A DNA stretch of 64,000 nt from Symsagittifera roscoffensis (Eukaryota; Xenacoelomorpha; Acoela; Convolutidae): positions 43,660,395 to 43,724,394 of the forward strand of contig NC_087062.1 in assembly GCF_963678635.1 (NCBI RefSeq), read 5' to 3'. The position numbers were made by a program, and so were the translations under genes. This document shows, in pieces, positions 54,472 to 63,675 of the stretch (positions within the stretch are counted from its first letter, which is position 1; every line of letters begins with the position of its first letter). The notes under the pieces were generated by a model. That model made no database searches. It had not been told where the DNA came from and saw only the letters and a list, made by a program, of their open reading frames with translations.

Positions 54472-54475
54472 ATTT

Positions 54476-54860
54476 TTTTTTGTGAATGTGTTTCTTTAGG
54501 TATATTTTAAAAAAAATTATTTGTGTTTGAGCATTCTGTGGATTTTTCTTCTGTTATTTCTTCTACTATTTTTGTATTTTTTCCTTTGTTGCATTATTGG
54601 GAATAGGTCTTGTATAATAATTTGAACGAAATTGATCTTGGTTTTGATATATGTGAGAATACATCGGTTGTTCATTTATAATAGGCTCATAGTCATTTTC
54701 AACGTTTATCATGTTAATTGAAATTGGGTTTTCTGTATTGGGTTTCGCTATCTGTGATTTCGCAATTGATGTTGTTTAATTGCAATTCTGTTCTATCGTT
54801 ATTGTCAATGCCGGGAGGGGTGTCTGGTTGAGTTTCTTCAGTTAATTGTACTTGATTTAT
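54476..54860 (-). pseudogene. Element IV gag-pol junction
   Basis: Minus-strand coding traces in changing frames, including QINQVQLTEETQPDTPPGID (~54,790-54,850) and a Tyr/Asn-rich stretch. No domain; probably the end of Gag and the frameshift zone before protease. Confidence 0.5.
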
Positions 54861-55570
54861 TTGTCTTTGATGTTTAGGTGTATTACTTACTATAATTTTG
54901 TTGTGAATTTTGATAACGTGTCTTTTTCCTATGTCGTGATTGAGAGTAGTTTCTTTATCTGTTGTTATAGCTTGAGCTTCTGTTCTTTGAATTATTGCAT
55001 GATCTATTTTGATAATTATTTTGTTTTGATCTGCTTTTTGAATAATCGCGTGATCGATTATTTTGATATCTAGGGTTTCGATTGTTTGAATAGTTTCTAT
55101 TCCGATTGTTAGAATAATTTCAATATCGATTGTATGAAGAGTTTCTAGATCTATTATTTGAATATTTTCGATTTCTAGAATTTGAATGGGATCTGTCCAT
55201 AAACGGAAATTTGGGTTGATTTGAATTTTATCTTGAATAGTTGTTTTGATATTGACTATTTGGACCATGTGATCGACTATACTTGTTTGCTGAGAAAATC
55301 TGTGAACTTTTTTCGTATGGTGATGGTCTTCTAACATTTGTATTTTAGGGTGATTGTTCTCTAGAGTAGTTGGAATTATTTGGAAGGGGTTTTCCTGAAC
55401 TATTATTGCTATGAATGTTTTTGTTGGGTAAATTTCGATCTTTCTTCATGTATTGATGAAAAGATTTGTTGGGTTCTCTATATTTTTGTGGTTTATTTTG
55501 ATTATCTTGTTGTTTTTGTCTGCATTCAGCGATACTGTGTCCGTATCGTCGATAATCATTACACCAGTTT
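54861..55570 (-). pseudogene. gag: Element IV nucleocapsid tail with 24-bp repeats
   Basis: In the frame continuing the zinc knuckle, the minus strand encodes an Asn/Arg/Ser/Tyr-rich basic tail (NSRNRKYSNNRSRNSSYNRY, then YSNNRNRNYSNNRNPRYQNN), with a stop near 55,115. The DNA at ~55,070-55,190 is a degenerate 24-bp tandem repeat, giving 8-residue periodicity. The 207-codon frame at 54,714-55,337 covers the same DNA in another phase and is an Ile/Thr/Glu-rich shadow. Basic RN/SR-type tails bind RNA in Gag proteins. Confidence 0.6.
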
Positions 55571-56366
55571 TTGAATGACGTTTTGCCTTTAATATTTGGA
55601 TTTTTCTAGTGGATGTTTAAGATTTTGGTGATTTTTTCGGATAAATCAGTATCAGAGTCGCTGACATTGTTTACGTGTGAAGTAGTGGTTTGGATTTTGT
55701 TTACATATTGTAGTTTTAAGTTTTCTGTTTCTTCTAATTTCACAGTGATTTCTGCTTGTTCTAGTTTATCTACTAGTTTTCTAAAATCTAAATCTGGTTC
55801 TCGGATTGAGGAAGGATGTGGTGCTCTCTGTTTATTGCTATTTTTCGTAATTGAGGTGTTAGAGTCATCTTTAAGATTTTTGTCATCTTTGAATTTTTAT
55901 AATCATGAGTACAAAGTGAATTTGCTTTTCGGACTAGTGTTTCTATTCTTACTGCAAGTTGTTTTATTGTTTCATTGGGTATTCTACGAATTTTCTTGCA
56001 TCAAACTCTTTGATGTTGTTTGTTTCTTTCTGAGTCAAACATTTTTGAGAAATCTTGTGTGAATCTTTTCCAATCTGATTTTATTTCTAAAGGTTAAATT
56101 GAAAACCATTTTTGAGCTGCGCCGTCAAGGGTAGTTTGGATTGGAGCTGTGCGTCTATGTTTCCAATTTTGATGAAGTGGCGTTTTTACTGGTTCAGGTC
56201 CTACATTTAAAATTAAATTTGCTGTGACTGCGTTTAGATAATCTTGCACAGAGTATTCAGGATCTGTGTCTGTGAATACCATTAGTGGTTTTTTTGATGT
56301 AATTGATGATCCACCCATAAAGTATGGATTCGTAGTGATTTGTAGGGATTCTGCGGCGTGTGGCAT
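55571..56366 (-). pseudogene. gag: Element IV Gag capsid and zinc knuckle
   Basis: 56,094-56,366 encodes PLMVFTDTDPEYSVQDYLNA then TTLDGAAQKWFSI, the AAxxW(F/Y) capsid signature, ending at a TAA (~56,091). The same frame resumes (SDWKRFTQDFSKMF; RRIPNETIKQLAVRIETLVR; LTPQLRKIAI), helical capsid C-terminal domain. Near 55,530-55,570, WCNDYRRYGHSIAEC is a CX2CX4HX4C knuckle with its second Cys replaced by Tyr. Gag builds the particle. At least two stops. Confidence 0.78.
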
Positions 56367-57372
56367 TTGAGAAAAGTTTGTTAGTTGGTTTTTTGTTATT
56401 TCGTGTTGTTGTAATCAATATGGTAGTGGGATTTCATTATGCATCTGAGTTGATTGTTATGAATGTGTATTAACTAGATTTTGTTGTTGAAAATTATTAA
56501 TGTAAGATGTTGGATTAGTTCTAGATTGTCCTATTTGTTCATTTCTTGTGTATGGTTCAAAAATATCCGGTTAATCAATACTGTAGGAACAATGTTTTTG
56601 GTTTGAGGAAAATTGTTGATGATTTTGATTATAGTATTCATCATCATCTGATGAAAATTAATTTTGTGCGTAATGATGAGGTTGGTTTTTAGTATGGTAT
56701 TTATTTGTATTGTTTTTACGTTGTGAAAAAATTGGTAGTTTCCATTTTGTTCTTGTAAGGATCGTGGTTGATCGTGAAAATTTACTGAGTTTAAAATTGG
56801 TGGTGGTACATTTTGACTTTGTGCAAAAATTTGAGTGTTTGTTTTAGTCTTTGTTGTTTCGGTCCATTGACATAATTGTAATTGTGTTCTGCAAAATTAT
56901 TTTTGTGTTGTTTGTATGATGGTTTTGTTACTGGTCGAAACGTTTGGTAATCCATCTGTGAACATTTTTGTCCAACAGAGGGTTTTACTGTGGATTATAT
57001 GATTGTTTGTTGTAACGTTGGATTTTTTAGTTTTGGAGTTGTAAAATTTTGTTGAATAGGTGAAATGCTTCGTTCTGCTTCTGTTGTTGTTATTGTTTCA
57101 ACAATTTCTTTGTTTACAAAATGTGATGAGGTTTGTATATCTTGTTTAGGATTTCCTGTTCCGTTTAGAGTATTATGATTTATGAATGGGGAATTTAAAC
57201 TATTATTTCCTGTTCTTTCAGGGAAGAATGAATTGTAGTTTAAAGGTGTTGCGTCAACTGTAAGTGGATATACTCTAACTTAATCTTCATTAATAGAAAT
57301 AGTGCTAATTGCCTGACTTGATATATCTGTTGGTATAATATTAAATAATTTATATATAGGCTGATTGTTCTG
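56367..57372 (-). pseudogene. Element IV Gag N-terminal region, degraded
   Basis: Gln/Asn/Thr/Pro-rich coding-like stretches on the minus strand (for example TTTEAERSISPIQQNFTTPK near 57,050) separated by stops. Low complexity; matrix or linker region by position. Confidence 0.4.
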
Positions 57373-57630
57373 CTAGTACAGTTTCATCATCTGTACTTTG
57401 TGGTCGAATATTTTTTCTTGCTTGTTCAATAAGATCAATATTGTGACAAAGTACTCGACTATGAACCATGCTAAGATGTTTTGTAAATCGTGTTTAAAAT
57501 TTTGTGTTATTTGATCATTTGTTAGGTTTTCTCGAATTGCGTTTAAATTTTTTGAAAATTTGTGTAATTCTTGTCTTACAATTGTATGTCGAGATGTTTG
57601 AGTAGGTGAATTGCTTTGGGGTTCATCCAA
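57373..57630 (-). pseudogene. Element IV 5' ORF (85 codons)
   Basis: ATG at 57,630. A polar N-terminus (SNSPTQTSRHTIVRQELHKF) and amphipathic helix (NLTNDQITQNFKHDLQNILA) are followed by a short hydrophobic stretch and charged end. It is the first frame of the element after a ~1.9-kb leader, possibly the start of Gag. No family recognised. Confidence 0.4.
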
Positions 57631-59520
57631 CTCTAATATAGATAAATAGCTATAGATATGTGAGCATACGTCGATTGTAAATATCGAGTTTGCTCTTTGT
57701 GAGTTTTGGTGTTGTATGTTTTTGATGTATTGTAAAAAAAATTTTGAGAATTCAATATCTACATCGTCAGTTTGAATGAGATATCTGTCATGAAATGCAT
57801 TTGGTGATCTTATTTATTGTGTAGATTCCAAAGTGTGAAGTGAGACAACATATACCTTTGATATAGTGATCGAGAAGTTGTCTTTTGATTTTTACATCTT
57901 GAAGTTCTTTTATGCACGGGCTTTCTCCTTTTTTGAATAAGTTTGCAGTTAAATTTTTACAAAATTCTATTTATCCGCGAGGTTCAGTTAATGGTGATAT
58001 TAAAAACAAAAGTACCGAATTTGCGGAGTTATCTTCATTTCGAATCATTTTTGTGTTGTATTACTGTTAATGTGTAATTTTCAATGTGTCTTATTGGTTG
58101 ATTCCCATTGTACAAACGTATTGGTTTATTTCGTAGCAAATTTTTATTTTCCGTTTGCCTTTTACTGATGCTTGTGATGTGGTTTCTGAATCTGAATCTG
58201 TGAAATATAATTGATCGTCTATTTGGTGATTTTTGTTTATTGAGTCTTTTAAATTATGAAGTTTCTGTATTGCGGTTGTTTCTGATTCTGAGACTGCGTT
58301 TCTTTGTTTTGAAAATCTTTTCCTAAAAATTTGTTTTTGTTTATTAATTATCTCTTTTTTTAGTGTTTTCCTTTTGTTCTTATATATCCGACTGATTTTC
58401 TGTGTGGTGTAATTACGAGGTCGTATTTCTCGTCGTTAATTAAACAATTGTGTATTACGATTGTTTGTTTATTTCCTAAATTGTCTCTTGACATAAGGGT
58501 TAGGATGATGGGTCCACAATCTGTATTAGTGATTCTAATGCCTTAAACTGTTAGTTCTTACAATTTTTTGTGGTTAGCTTAACTTGGATCGTGTATTTGG
58601 TTTGGAGAGAAAGCTTATATTGATTCCGAAGAATAATTTGTACTTTCTTGTGACCATTTCTAAGCTAAGATTTGACCTACCTTATCTTACTCAGGGGTTG
58701 TGATTTGTGATCAAGGGTTGGAGAATAGTAAATCGATCCACAAGGTTCAGGTATAAATAGAACGCAAGTAGTTCGTTAGATGCTATTTTTCGACTTACTA
58801 AGCTTAAGTGTTTTAGCTTGGATCATCTAAGAGTAGAGGGATCAATTGAAGAATGAGTAACCAAAGTTCTTTACTGTTTAGCTTAATTAAATAATTAGTT
58901 TTTCGAAAAGTTTCTGTTAATTCTGGATTTTTGATAAGGTTGGGTAGTGAATCGACGTTTGAGGTCGTTAGACACTAAATTAATGTGGAGGGGGAGAGTA
59001 AAATTGTTCTACTTGATCCAAGGATAGGCCTTGATAATCAGAAATTTAAATCTTTAGAAATTTAAAATTTAAGTTATAATTTAATTTAAAGACCCAAGGG
59101 AAGCCTTGATGATCTGTTATTTAAATGAAATTAATTTAAGTGAAAGTAAGGATAAGCCTTGATAGTTTAAAATTAGAGCGTTAAGGTTAAATGTTAGTTT
59201 TGATGAATGTTAATTTTTGAAATTCGCTGTTGTGTTTTAGGTGATGAAGCTGGAATGATGCGATGAATTATAATACTAACAATTTATGATTTTTACTAAC
59301 TAATTTTTGTATTTTTATGTTTAATAAATATTTTTTCAAGATGTCATTTAATTTACAGGTGATTTAAGGAAAACGACAAGTAGTATCCTAAATACAAAAG
59401 TTTGATCTCGTTTTTGTCGTATTATCATAAAATCAATTGCAGATTTTTTCCTAGTCCAATGTCGTTTCTTGTTCGACGTCTTCTTCTAATACCGGGTAGT
59501 TCTCGTATTGTTCGGAATAT
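57631..59520 (-). other. Element IV leader
   Basis: No long frame. At ~59,010-59,185 a motif AAGGAWARGCCTTGATRRT is repeated three times, 50-80 bp apart. No convincing primer-binding site next to the LTR-like copy: the minus-strand bases there read TTGCCAATATTCCG. Confidence 0.45.
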
Positions 59521-59800
59521 TGGCAACTTCTTAGTCTAATACCAATCTTAATCTTACTCTTATATCTCCTAGTCTCAATAGATCTAGTGTACACCGGTTT
59601 AAGCGAGTTAGTTCCAGAATGAGAACAACTGTATTCTAAGTTTAATTCAAATTGTTTTGGCGTTGAAACTACAAGTAGTTTCAACTTTTACAAATAAATG
59701 GGTTGTTAGTTTGATGGAGTATGATTGGTTAGTATTTTATTTTTTATAGAGATAAAATATCATAATAATAACCAATGATAAATACTAGTTTAGATCTGGT
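59521..59800 (-). repeat. LTR-like repeat, copy 3
   Basis: Same 260-280 bp as at 30,958 and 36,112 (shared cores GAATGAGAACAACTGTATTC, ACTACAAGTAGTTTCA, GGAGTATGATTGGTTAGTAT), more diverged, and including the AAATACTAGTTTAGATCTG edge of copy 2. Flanks differ from both. It could be the 5' LTR of element IV or a solo BEL/Pao LTR. Confidence 0.7.
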
Positions 59801-60615
59801 TGCAAAACCTTTGACAAACCAGTAAAAACGTTGTCTACTTAATTAAAAACAGACAACGAGTAAAAAGATATTTTACCTGCGATCGTTTTGCTTAAGATAT
59901 AGCGTTTTGAAAAATGCCAGATTTGATTTATTTTGGACTAATTTAATTTCATACAGATTAAATTAGTCCAAAACAGTTTTCATCAGATAAATTCTCTCAA
60001 TTGTTTTTATTGCTTTATCTATTATACAACTACATCTCTGATACCTTGATACCTCTACAGAAGATTGTTTTACCCCGGTTATTCATCAAATTTGCTTGAA
60101 ATATATACATCTTTTAGATGAAAAACGCTGTATAAAATTTGGATAAATTGTACTGGCAATTCTTTATGACTGTAAATTGGAATATACACACATAAAAAAA
60201 ATTGAAATTTAGCAACAGCTCAATTTAACGATACAACAACACCTCAATTTAACGATACAAATGTCTTTTAACGTTTTGTGCATTCCACAAACTGTTCTGG
60301 ATTCTGCAAATACGGCTGCGGATTTCGCAAATTCGCTTATCTTTGGAGCGATTTTGAGCGGTACAATGTTTTAATTAATTGTTTGTGGAATCCAAACCAG
60401 CATAGAAGATCAAAGAAAAGTAGCAATGTTGCGGATTCCGCGACAAATCTGATTTTGGCCTGTTGCGGATTCCGCTTAAAATGCACAGAATGCACAGTTT
60501 GGCCTCGTAATGGACCGACTTATATATTCCATTACAACCCTATCAACGAGGCTTTCATGTCTTTTTTTAACCCGTTGTCAAAACTTTGCTTTTGTAACAA
60601 GTATGAACAGGGTAG
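59801..60615. other. Intergenic with a perfect 17-bp inverted repeat
   Basis: TTTTGGACTAATTTAAT (59,931-59,947) and its exact complement (59,957-59,973) flank a 9-base loop. At ~60,313, 60,431 and 60,465 the short palindrome-like GCGGATTYCGC recurs three times. The 126-codon plus frame (60,278-60,658) has six Cys but runs into satellite-related repeat, so it is not called a gene. Confidence 0.55.
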
Positions 60616-61085
60616 CATTTCGTATGTGTTATTGTTCCGACTTTCGATACGAAAGTAACGGAATATTTGTGCTCGGGGTGGGTTTTTTTTCTTCAGACAA
60701 ATTTCGACTTTTTAACTAGCCATTTTTGACGGAATTTTTTTATATCATTCAAAAGGTATTGTTGTCCTGAGCTCAAATTTGAAACGATTTTTCACCTTTG
60801 ATCATTTTTCGCAAAGTTATGGGGGTTTAAAGATTGCCATTTTGGTCAAATTGGGACAATTAACGCGCGATATATTTCGCGCTATAAACGCGTAAGCGAA
60901 GAGTTAATCCGTCTTAAAATCGTTCCAAATTGGGTAAAAGAAGCTTATTTGCCATAATTGATTGGTTACAAGGAGCTAAATCTATCTTTTTGTACTTTAA
61001 ATGGCGTGTGGGGGGATGATTTTCATAAAAAAATTCAAATTTATAAAAAAAAAATTTTAAATTTTATTACATTTAATTTTTTAAT
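60616..61085. repeat. Satellite-related sequences in inverted arrangement
   Basis: 60,758-60,880 is the reverse complement of the satellite block around GGCAATCTTTGAAC...GATCACAGGTGAAACAG (compare 320-410). 60,950-61,085 is the direct form of the block ending ATTACATTTAATTTTTT (compare 110-240). The two lie head to head around GCGCTATAAACGCGTAAGCG. The GACTTTCGATACGAAAG motif at ~60,640 links this locus to 25.7 and 26.2 kb. Confidence 0.6.
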
Positions 61086-61113
61086 GTTATTACTGCTCCA
61101 TAAAACCTTAAAA

Positions 61114-61160
61114 GGCAGTCGGAACATTCAGGGCTTCGCCCTGATACGAGCAGTCTTGTT
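61114..61160 (+). repeat. 47-bp dispersed stem-loop, copy 3
   Basis: GGCAGTCGGAACATTCAGGG, CTTCG, CCCTGATACGAGCAGTCTTG. The TCAGGGC/GCCCTGA stem is closed by a TTC loop. It sits right after the direct satellite block. Best consensus copy. Confidence 0.75.
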
Positions 61161-61536
61161 TTTATTTGGTTGAATCTGTAACAATTTTTATGTTTCGTTT
61201 TGAACAAGAACTTCAAAGTAACTATACTTCAGTGATAGAAACTGCGTAAGCGGAACTCTGTGTCGAATTCTACAGTAGCAGGCAATAGGACCGTGAAAAT
61301 AAGAACATACCGTCAATCCATATAAGTCCCAATATGAACGCAGGTAGCACGGTTCCTTGAAACAAGTTGCATTTGGAACCCAAATTGCTCATAGCGTATG
61401 GAACAAACTTTGTCATTGAAGCAAAAGTAAAACCTGGAAGGAGTCAGATCTATTTTATTTGCATAGATTCGTACTTTGTTTGTATTACTTACATTATTCT
61501 GATCGAGTCTAGAAAAAAAATGAATTTCCAACAATA

Positions 61537-62422
61537 ATGGCTCAAATTCTTACGTCCACTTTGATTTGCCTTTTCATTTTAAACTCCTTTTTAGGTAAGT
61601 TTTTATGCCTTTTTGTGCTATAAAAAACATTTGCGTCTACTTTATTTTTTTCAAAACCTTCAAAATAATTGACTTTCTCGACTAAAAATGGAGATGTTAC
61701 TGAGTGCCTTCGCCAGTCTTTTCAGAAACAAATCTTATTCAATATCTTTCAAAAAAAATTTAAGGAAATACAGTATTTTGTATTTTTGTTGCAAAATATT
61801 CACGATTTGCTTTCGTTTTGCAAAAACCTTGTGCAAGTATATTTAGTGACATTTGTAGTTTCAGCTTAGTCTCTAGCAGATACTTAACAAATTTTTAAAG
61901 CGGAGATTGTTGAATAACAAATCCCCTATTTGATTTAAAATTTCGCATGAATTTGTGCAACTTTCTCATGTTCCCTTTATATATACAAGACTTTGGAAAA
62001 TTTTCAAAATATTTAGATTACAGCTATAGTTTGAAAAATAATATGACTAAGTACTGACATTTTTTACCACTAACTGTTCGTAAAAGTGTTGGCGGAGAAA
62101 AATTAAACTTGAAAAATCAAATAATTGAGTCAGTTTATTATATTAAAACTACTCAGTGAACATCTTCCTGGCTCAAGAAATGCAAAAATTGCAAAATTCT
62201 TGCAAGATTTGAAATGACCAAAAATTAAAACTTTATGTTCACAGAAGTTCCCATTTTTGGCTAGATTTTCATGCATTCGAAGAAGTTCTGAAAAGTTTGC
62301 ATCAAGAGTATCAGGATTATGATCGAATATATGATTGCAGAAATATGTATGACCAAGACGAGGAGTTCATAAGAAAATTACTCGAAAGAATGAAATATTT
62401 TTTTCAAGTTGTTATAGTTTAA
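61537..62422 (+). CDS. Possible two-exon secreted peptide gene (71 codons when spliced)
   Basis: Exon 1 (61,537-61,594): ATG in context ACAATAATGG encodes MAQILTSTLICLFILNSFL, a good signal peptide, followed by a consensus donor G|GTAAGT in phase 1. Exon 2 could begin at 62,265 after TTTTTGGCTAG and reads to TAA at 62,420-62,422: FHAFEEVLKSLHQEYQDYDR, then DEEFIRKLLERMKYFF, acidic then basic, with one Cys. The join gives Asp at the boundary and a ~670-bp intron. An alternative acceptor TTCACAG (62,244) is out of phase unless a middle exon exists. No family recognised. Exon 1 is the stronger half. Confidence 0.35.
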
Positions 62423-63168
62423 AATTTATCAAAACAAGAAGATTAGAGTTAAATCTTGAAATATATATTTATCTGAGTAATAATCAGAAGATTTTAATAT
62501 AAATTTTGTTAATTTTCAGATTTTTCAATTCTAATTATAATTGACTGTTGAAAAAATTGAAAAAAGCAAACTCAGATTTTTGACAAAATTGAAACTTTTA
62601 TACATCATCTACGTGGTTAAAGAAAGCAAATTTTGCCAGTATCTTGCAAAGTTCTTGCACCATTTGCGCTCCAACCTTGCGAGATATGCATTCTGAAAAA
62701 AATACCAATACAAAAAAGTAAAACTGTCAAAACATTTGGATATTAATTTGATTAAAGTAAATAGGGGTAATCTGATATATGCTAGTTTTTTGTGGAAGCA
62801 CAATGAAACATCAGAAAACTATAGCAAAATTATGTTTTGCAATATTCTTGCAAGAATATGAAAATATTTGAATTTTAAGTATACTATGGCCTGAGGAACG
62901 TAAACCAAAATCCGCGGCTGAGGTGCTCTAACTATTTATTGACCAAAAGGATTGACCGATTGCCAACTTTTTGACTTAAATTATATAATAATGGACCAAA
63001 AACTTCGGCCGGAAGAAGTTTGATATATATGTTAACTAAGTCGACATATAAGTCGACAAGGCTGGTCACGGTAACCGCGTTGAGACATGATTCGATCCAA
63101 AATTGATTCGACTAGCTGAAAAACTTAAATAATTTCTAGGTTTTTGAAAAAAAATATAGCAAGATAAG
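62423..63168. other. Intergenic
   Basis: AT-rich. The motif ATTCTTGCAAG/TTCTTGCA recurs here and just upstream (~62,193, 62,650, 62,838). No gene supported; the minus 64-codon frame at 62,609-62,803 lacks features. Confidence 0.4.
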
Positions 63169-63675
63169 CCGGGTCGAGCTCAATTTTTTTTTCGAACCTT
63201 AAAACTTGGTATGTTTATTTTTCGAACGACCAAAAATGGGTATGTTTCGACCTTTCTCGACCAATTTCGGGTATGTTTCGACTTTCAAACAACATAAGTT
63301 ATCCAAGTTTAAATTTTATTATGTATGCTTTTCGGGTAACATCTTATCATTAGAAATACTTGCAATTTAAGTTTTTTGTAAGAATGAACGAACTACTATA
63401 TTTGAGCTTTTTTTTCCATTTTTTGAAATACTGGTCTGCAGTTTGAGTCGAAAATGTTTAAAAGTACGTTGATATTTGAAAAAAAAATTCTGTGACTCCG
63501 CATTGCCGCGGAACAATTGTTTTTTTTTCGACCGTGGTCGAGGTATGTTTTTACCGTGCTCGAGGTATGTTTCGAACGTGCTTGAGTTATGTTTCGAATT
63601 TGTGCTCGACCCAATTCCCTGTATCGGTCGAGAGCTGAGATGTGCTTGAACTTTAAAGTGAGCTACTCGACCCGG
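63169..63675. mobile_element. 507-bp element with CCGGGTCGA inverted ends
   Basis: The left end CCGGGTCGAGCTC (63,169-63,181) is mirrored by GAGCTACTCGACCCGG (63,660-63,675). Inside, GGTATGTTTCGA and CTCGACC motifs are repeated about seven times (63,208; 63,239; 63,268; 63,541-63,600). No frame and no clear target duplication. A MITE-like or satellite-derived repeat. Confidence 0.5.

Larger units (their letters stand above)
36392..59520 (-). mobile_element. Element IV: large rearranged gypsy-like retroelement with envelope
   Basis: On the minus strand, 5' to 3': leader (59.5-57.7 kb), gag (57.6-54.8), protease and RT (54.5-51.0, with an internal tandem duplication), RNase H (50.9-50.4), integrase (49.7-48.5), a membrane-segment frame and a Pro-rich frame (47.5-46.2), envelope (46.0-43.9), then rearranged second envelope and tail copies (43.8-37.2). 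The order PR-RT-RH-IN-env is retrovirus-like Ty3/gypsy. At >23 kb it is two to three times normal because of at least three direct duplications. Stops and frameshifts occur throughout; it is dead or composite. Flanked in direct orientation by LTR-like copies 2 and 3. Confidence 0.78.

Noticed and set aside
54714-55337. 207-codon Ile/Thr/Glu-rich ORF
   Set aside because: Out of phase with the Gag zinc knuckle. The correct phase gives a basic Asn/Arg/Ser/Tyr-rich tail. Only its last ~50 codons may belong to the gag-pol junction.
55613-56062. Plus-strand 149-codon hydrophobic ORF
   Set aside because: Antisense of the Gag capsid C-terminal part. Hydrophobic residues come from complementing Lys/Glu-rich codons.
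57373-57630. Host membrane protein on the minus strand
   Set aside because: The hydrophobic stretch is short and AT-driven; position upstream of capsid fits a Gag leader better.
60278-60658. Plus-strand 126-codon Cys-containing ORF
   Set aside because: Its C-terminal part lies in a dispersed repeat also found at 25.7 and 26.2 kb; no domain or signal peptide.
61313-61534. Minus-strand 73-codon frame with GTAAGT...CCTTCCAG inside, opposite the signal-peptide exon
   Set aside because: The 59-base GT-AG pair is suggestive, but the frame is open with or without splicing and there is no start or signal feature after splicing. The plus-strand reading is better supported.
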